Of a stretch of DNA of 64,000 bases, positions 59,935 to 64,000 are shown piece after piece. The position numbers were made by a program, and so were the translations under genes. The notes beneath the pieces are model-generated. The model ran no database searches. It saw nothing but the letters and a program-made list of their open reading frames with translations, and was not told the origin of the DNA. Positions within the stretch are counted from its first letter, which is position 1. Every line of letters begins with the position of its first letter. Source of the stretch: Allium sativum (lineage: Eukaryota; Streptophyta; Magnoliopsida; Asparagales; Amaryllidaceae); the NCBI GenBank assembly GCA_030737875.1, contig CM060921.1, positions 407,380,192 to 407,444,191 of the forward strand, read 5' to 3'.

Positions 59935-60300
59935 ACCCGGTTCGGTTCGGCCTCGCCTCGATATCCGGTTCGGCTCGCCTCCATATCCGGTTCGGTTTGG
60001 TGGTCATGGACTTGGTGTGGTCATTGAATTCGGTTTGACCTTCCTTTCCTTGCTCCATCTTCCATTCGGTTCGGGTGCCCTCATCCGGTTCGGTTCGGTG
60101 TTTCAAGTCCTGGCTCGGTTTGGTTTGTACTCACCATTTCCGATTCGATCACCTCACCCTCGCTTCCGATCCGAACCTAGCTCCAGCTCTATGCAAATGG
60201 CCATCCTTCTTGCCAAGCCTCTTATGCCAAGTTCCAGTCCGGTTCGAATTTCTTTACCAGGTTCTCCTATCCGATCCGATCCCTATAATCCGATCCGATC
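59935..60300. repeat. CGGTTCGG-rich short repeat region in element H LTR
   Basis: The octamer CGGTTCGG and close variants (CGGCTCG, CGGTTTGG, CGATCCGA) recur at irregular 5-60 bp intervals, often preceded by ATC. A low-complexity region. Confidence 0.65.
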
Positions 60301-61302
60301 TAAAACCCTGCACATTTTCCAACGAGCATATATCGTCCATTTTCGCAATACGACGGCTTTTCAACCATTCTAACTTTACTAAGCAATCATAAAACATTTC
60401 AAACAGTAGTAACAACATATAGGATTAATCAACAAGGTCAAAACATCAAGCATATAAGTCATTTAAGATCAAACATACCCCAAAAGCATGATTTTCCTCT
60501 TAATCCCCTTAAGCATGTTTTAACTATAGGACTAGCAAAATATGTCTAGATTAACCCAAATTTCTTAAAGAGGCATAAAATAATATTTAAGAGTTTCTAA
60601 ATATTTTTCCATATTTTTCTGATTTATAATTTCGATAATTAACACTAATCACCCCAAATTGCTGTAATTAGTGAAAAACAATGCAAATTACTCACCTTAG
60701 CCAAAAAACTCTACTATTTTGGGTCGAATTCCTATGCAACACAGCAGCTCCAACTCTGATTTGGTGTTGATTTGATGTAGATTAAGTTAATACACGATTA
60801 GAAAGCGATTTGGGATGAATTTAGAAGGCAGAGGCCATGACTAGGACTAGAGAAATGTTTTAGACGACTGAGAAATTGAAATGAGATCGTTTTCTAACTG
60901 ATTCAAGCCTCCCCCCATAAACCTAATCCCGAAATGGGTTATGGGCCCATTCACTAATCAACCTACTTGGCCCGTTTAAGCTGTTTTCACCTTCCAAACG
61001 TTGTTTCAGCCATATCTCTTGAACGATAAGTTCGTTTAGCTAATGTAACCACTCTACAGAAAGGTAAACTATCATCTGAATCTAATGGAAGTGGTTTCAG
61101 TTCAAAACTCCTTACTAATCAAAAGTTATAGGCGAAATAAGATTTTCTAGGGGCAAAATGATCATTTAAAAATCGGCAAAAATCGTGAATATGGGAAATG
61201 ACCCCAATAGTCATTCCCCTAAGTTACACGACTATACAACCTCGTATGAAAATGAAAGAAATATTCTACCGTCCTTCGATGCGTAGAATGCGGGTCGTTA
61301 CA

Positions 61303-61335
61303 CTCTCTCCCCCTTAAGAAATTTCGCCCCCGAAA
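61303..61335 (-). other. Element H polypurine tract
   Basis: Read on the minus strand, GGGGGCGAAATTTCTTAAGG then GGGAGAGAG directly precedes the LTR start TGTAACGACCCG. Confidence 0.8.
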
Positions 61336-61500
61336 TTCCTTAACCAAAACATACAATGGGTCCCGCATGCCTATCAGCCATTTACAAACAATCAAACACA
61401 CATAATAACACAACAAGTCTATCCTAGCATGCGAAATATCTAAATTGTAATTAAAATCTTACTAGGCAAAGAGTTATGGATACGACTCCCTTATGCACTC

Positions 61501-61890
61501 CTATGTTTCCCAAGTACAGTCATGCTCGTTACCACCCCACTGAACCTTGACCAGTTTTGCCGCCTTCCTTCGAAGTTTCTTCGTATCATACTCAACAATA
61601 CAGATCGGCCTGCGGTTCCCAACTGCCTCGGGTTCTACTTCGATGTCATCCAACTGATCCGGTGAAATAGTCATATAGGGGTCGTGCATGAACTTCCTTA
61701 ACTGGGAAACATGAAATACGTTGTGAACTCCTGCCATCTTGTCAGGTAATCCAACTTTATACGCTAAATTCCCAACTTGCTCAGAACTGGGAATGGACCA
61801 ACAAACCTTGGTGCTAACTTGTCTCTCCTACCAAATAGAATCACTCTTTTCAACGAAGAGATCTTAAAAAATACCAAGTCGCCAACAGAG
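61501..61890 (-). pseudogene. Integrase C-terminus and chromodomain (element H pol, broken)
   Basis: The frame at 61501-61737 carries GVHNVFHVSQLRKF (residues 3-16) and the chromodomain stretch with LVKVQW and CTWET (residues about 64-78), ending in a premature stop directly after WET. The preceding part of the integrase C-terminal domain (61738-61890) is readable only in shifted frames and has at least one internal stop. It is homologous to 29537-29869 in D but clearly diverged. Confidence 0.8.
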
Positions 61891-61894
61891 AACT

Positions 61895-62716
61895 TCAAAT
61901 CTCTTCGTCTTTTATCAGCATAACTCTTCTGCCTATCTTGGGCGGTCTTATTACAATTGGCCCAAGCACAAACTTTTCACCGCTCTCCAACCAACATGAT
62001 GGTGAATTGCACGATCTTCCGTATAAAGCTTCAAATGGAGCCATACCAATACTGGACTGATAACTATTATTATATGTGAATTCAACCAGATGAAAATGAT
62101 CAACCCATGATCCTCCAAAATCTAATATGCAAGCTCTCAAGAGATCTTCTAATACTCGATTCAACCTCTCTGTTTGACCATCGGTTTGAGGATGGTACGT
62201 GGTACTGAGATGTAATCCTGACCCTAAAGCCTCTTGTAAGCTCTTCCAAAATCCAGTAGTAAACAACGGATCTTGGTCACTCACAGTGCCTTTGGGTACT
62301 CCACGAAATCTCACTACCCACTTCATATACAGTTCTGTTAACTTAGCTATTGTTCTATTCGACTTGACATGTATAAAACTTGCACTCTTGGTCAATCGGT
62401 CCACAATCACCCAAATGCTATCATGGCCTGATCTAGTCCTTGGTAACCCATCAGTGAAATCCATTGAGACTTGTTCCCATTTCCATTCTGGAATTTCCAA
62501 TGGTTGCAACAATCCACTAGGCTTCTTTTTCTCAGCTTTAACTAGCTGGCAATTCATGCATTTGGATATAAACTTCCCAACGTCACTTTTCATCCCTTCC
62601 CAGTAGTAAGTCTGCTTCATGTCTCGATACATCTTGTTACCATCGAAATGTATAGTCGGTTTTGAGTGATGACATTCTCTAAGCACTTCATCCCTCAATC
62701 CATTGACATTGGGCAC
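61895..62716 (-). pseudogene. Integrase core (element H pol)
   Basis: 273 residues. The N-terminal zinc-binding residues are visible (H16/H17, H23, C53, C56). The catalytic triad is intact: D86 (MDFTDG), D147 (SDQDPLF) and E183 (QTDGQTERLN), with the D-x60-D and D-x35-E spacing of retroviral-type integrases, which insert cDNA into chromosomal DNA. After residue about 250 (GEKFVLGP) a frameshift gives an unrelated tail. The first ATG is internal to the original polyprotein; a frameshift near 62717 separates it from RNase H. Confidence 0.88.
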
Positions 62717-62718
62717 AA

Positions 62719-63309
62719 CTAGTCTCCCCTTCTTTCGAAGCCATCCTTCTCGATCAAGCCATACTTGTTCATCTCCTCATCGATACCCATCTCCAACTTG
62801 AAGATGATTTCCAACAAGTTAGGATTGTCCCTCTGACTGGAACCAATCCGCCCAATCAAAGTGGGTCTGATCGTCAAACTCGCTAACATTTCGAGATTCA
62901 ATTCGTACTTGGGTCTGAAATCGTATCCCGCGATATACTCCAATTGCTTCCATTCAAGAAACATAGCCCCTAAACTGGCATGTCTCCTACTCAATGCATC
63001 GGCTACCGCATTGCCCTTTCCTTGTGTGTATGCGATATCGAAGTCATATGAAGCCAAGAATTCTAACCATCTTTGTTGTTGGAGATTTAGATCATTCTGA
63101 GAGAAGAGATACTTTAACGACTTATGATCGGTAAACAACTCGAATCTTTCTCCCAAGAGATAATGTCTCCACATCTTCAGTGCAAACACAATCGCTGCCA
63201 ATTTCAAATCATGTGTAGGGTATCTTTTCTCATGCGGTTTCAGTTGCCGACTAGCGTAGGCTACAACCCTACCCCTTGCATCAATACAACAACTAGTCCG
63301 ATACCACAA
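62719..63309 (-). pseudogene. RNase H and linker (element H pol)
   Basis: 196 residues with the Ty3/gypsy RNase H signature: [20 protein letters not shown] (residues 15-34), [15 protein letters not shown] (39-53), [11 protein letters not shown] (59-69), and a late [10 protein letters not shown] (100-109) with its catalytic-type aspartate. It degrades the RNA strand during reverse transcription. The first part, including the usual DAS aspartate, is disrupted by a frameshift at about 63300. The C-terminal ~85 residues lead to integrase. Confidence 0.87.
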
Positions 63310-63997
63310 GCATTTCTGTATACCGTCATCTCTTTGTTCCCCTTAGGAACAACCAACACTGGTGCACTCATCAAATTCTCCTTGAGACCCTTAAATGCAT
63401 TCTCACACCTTTCGTCCTAGACGAATGCTTGACTCTTCTTGGTCAACTGAGTTAACGGTGCCGCTATCTTGGAGAAGTCTTGGATAAACTTACGATATTA
63501 TCCAGCCAATCCCAAGAAACTTCTCACGTCTGTTGCATTCTTGGGCATAGACCAATCTTGTACCGCTGCCACCTTCGCAGGGTCCACGGCAATACCATTC
63601 TCTGAAACAACATGGCCCAAGAAACTCACTTCCCTCCTCCAAAAGTGACACTTAGAAAACTTCGTTTTCAATTGGTGTTTCATCAACACCTCCATCACTA
63701 TCCTCAAATGTTCTTTGTGTTCTTCCTCTATCCTCGAGAAACCAAGATATCGTCTACGAACACAAGAACAAACTTATTCAATTGATCCCTGAAAACCCTA
63801 TTCATAAGATCCACAAAATATGCTTGTGCATTAGTCAACCCGAATGGCATGACTAACCACTCATAGAATCCAGACGGCGTCCGAAATGCCGTTTTAGGAA
63901 TACTCTCAGCTGCTACTCGGAGCTGATGAAATCCTATCGCGAGGTCTAGCTGAGAGAACATTCTTGCTCCTTCTAATTGATTAAACAAATCATCCAC
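63310..63997 (-). pseudogene. Reverse transcriptase (element H pol, partial and frameshifted)
   Basis: 63728-63997 encodes [19 protein letters not shown] and MPFGLTN and reaches the catalytic FVDD, after which a single-base frameshift ends the frame at SRG. 63498-63707 continues in another frame with [15 protein letters not shown] and RSFLGLAG, then a stop. 63310-63497 holds the RT-RNase H connection with two in-frame stops. The N-terminal fingers lie beyond the right edge. RT copies element RNA into DNA; this copy cannot. Confidence 0.88.
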
Positions 63998-64000
63998 CTG

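Larger units (their letters stand above)
58776..61302 (-). repeat. Element H 3' LTR (2527 bp)
   Basis: On the minus strand it starts TGTAACGACCCGCATTC at 61302 and ends ...GGGGTGAACCGTCACA at 58776. It holds three ~65-bp tandem units with a CCATGGAGTCATGACGACTC core (59533-59722) and a CGGTTCGG-rich stretch (59935-60300). Open frames across that stretch follow its short period and are not genes. Confidence 0.85.
58776..64000 (-). mobile_element. Element H: Ty3/gypsy chromovirus, minus strand, runs off the right edge
   Basis: The 3' LTR (58776-61302) is followed rightward by the polypurine tract, chromodomain, integrase, RNase H and RT, all on the minus strand in the order expected for Ty3/gypsy. 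It inserted at the end of G's gag frame after CTAGG (58771-58775). Its gag, protease and 5' LTR lie beyond 64000. Frameshifts and stops in every pol segment show it is dead. Confidence 0.88.

Noticed and set aside
59814..60392. Open frames of 74-118 codons in the H LTR
   Set aside because: They follow the CGGTTCGG short-period repeat inside an LTR and show no protein similarity that I recognise.

Overview
The window is a plant nuclear genome segment, most likely from a eudicot. It is AT-rich, has no operons, holds nested LTR retrotransposons with initiator-Met-tRNA primer sites and a CACTA transposon, and carries a decayed SEC61-alpha-like exon. I found no intact host gene, rRNA, tRNA or CRISPR array. 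Nearly all of it is transposable elements inserted into one another. I name them A-H here for reference only.

Left and centre (1-49668). Element A is the outer host. Its 5' LTR is 1-4103 (the left end lies outside the window), its internal region is only about 1 kb (4104-5087), and its 3' LTR starts at 5088. That 3' LTR is split twice: by element B (5955-41973, 5-bp target duplication TATAA) and by a 3.8-kb CACTA element (45488-49318, duplication GAA). It then breaks off near 49668 without its U5 end. Element B is the most unusual object here. It is a palindrome of two LTR copies of the same giant-LTR family, joined tail to tail, with both outer ends being the LTR 5' terminus TGTAACAACCC. There is no internal region, and the two arms are equal in length (5651 and 5652 bp once later insertions are removed). 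Arm 1 was later split by element C (8771-22826, duplication ACCAT), another family member with LTRs of about 6.5 kb around a 1.04-kb non-coding internal region. The palindrome centre was split by element D (25667-35929, duplication TCGAC), an internally deleted Ty3/gypsy chromovirus on the minus strand. A 330-bp foldback MITE with a 9-bp duplication sits in arm 2.

Right (49669-64000). A stretch of low-copy-looking DNA holds a frameshifted, unrecognised gene relic with an AT-hook-like motif (50530-51330) and a SEC61-alpha-like exon relic (53229-53420). The exon relic is cut by the minus-strand LTR of element F (53421-54841). Element G (plus strand, LTR 54875-57897, gag from 58145) is inserted in F next to its polypurine tract. 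Element H (minus strand, LTR 58776-61302, decayed pol running off the right edge) is inserted at the end of G's truncated gag frame.

How they relate: A, B and C encode nothing recognisable, but A and C keep the same primer-binding site and the same polypurine-tract context as the coding chromovirus-type elements (D, F, H). They look like non-autonomous passengers mobilised in trans. Their LTRs carry structured repeat arrays and conserved blocks that coding capacity does not explain. All similarity statements were made by eye; no alignment was run.
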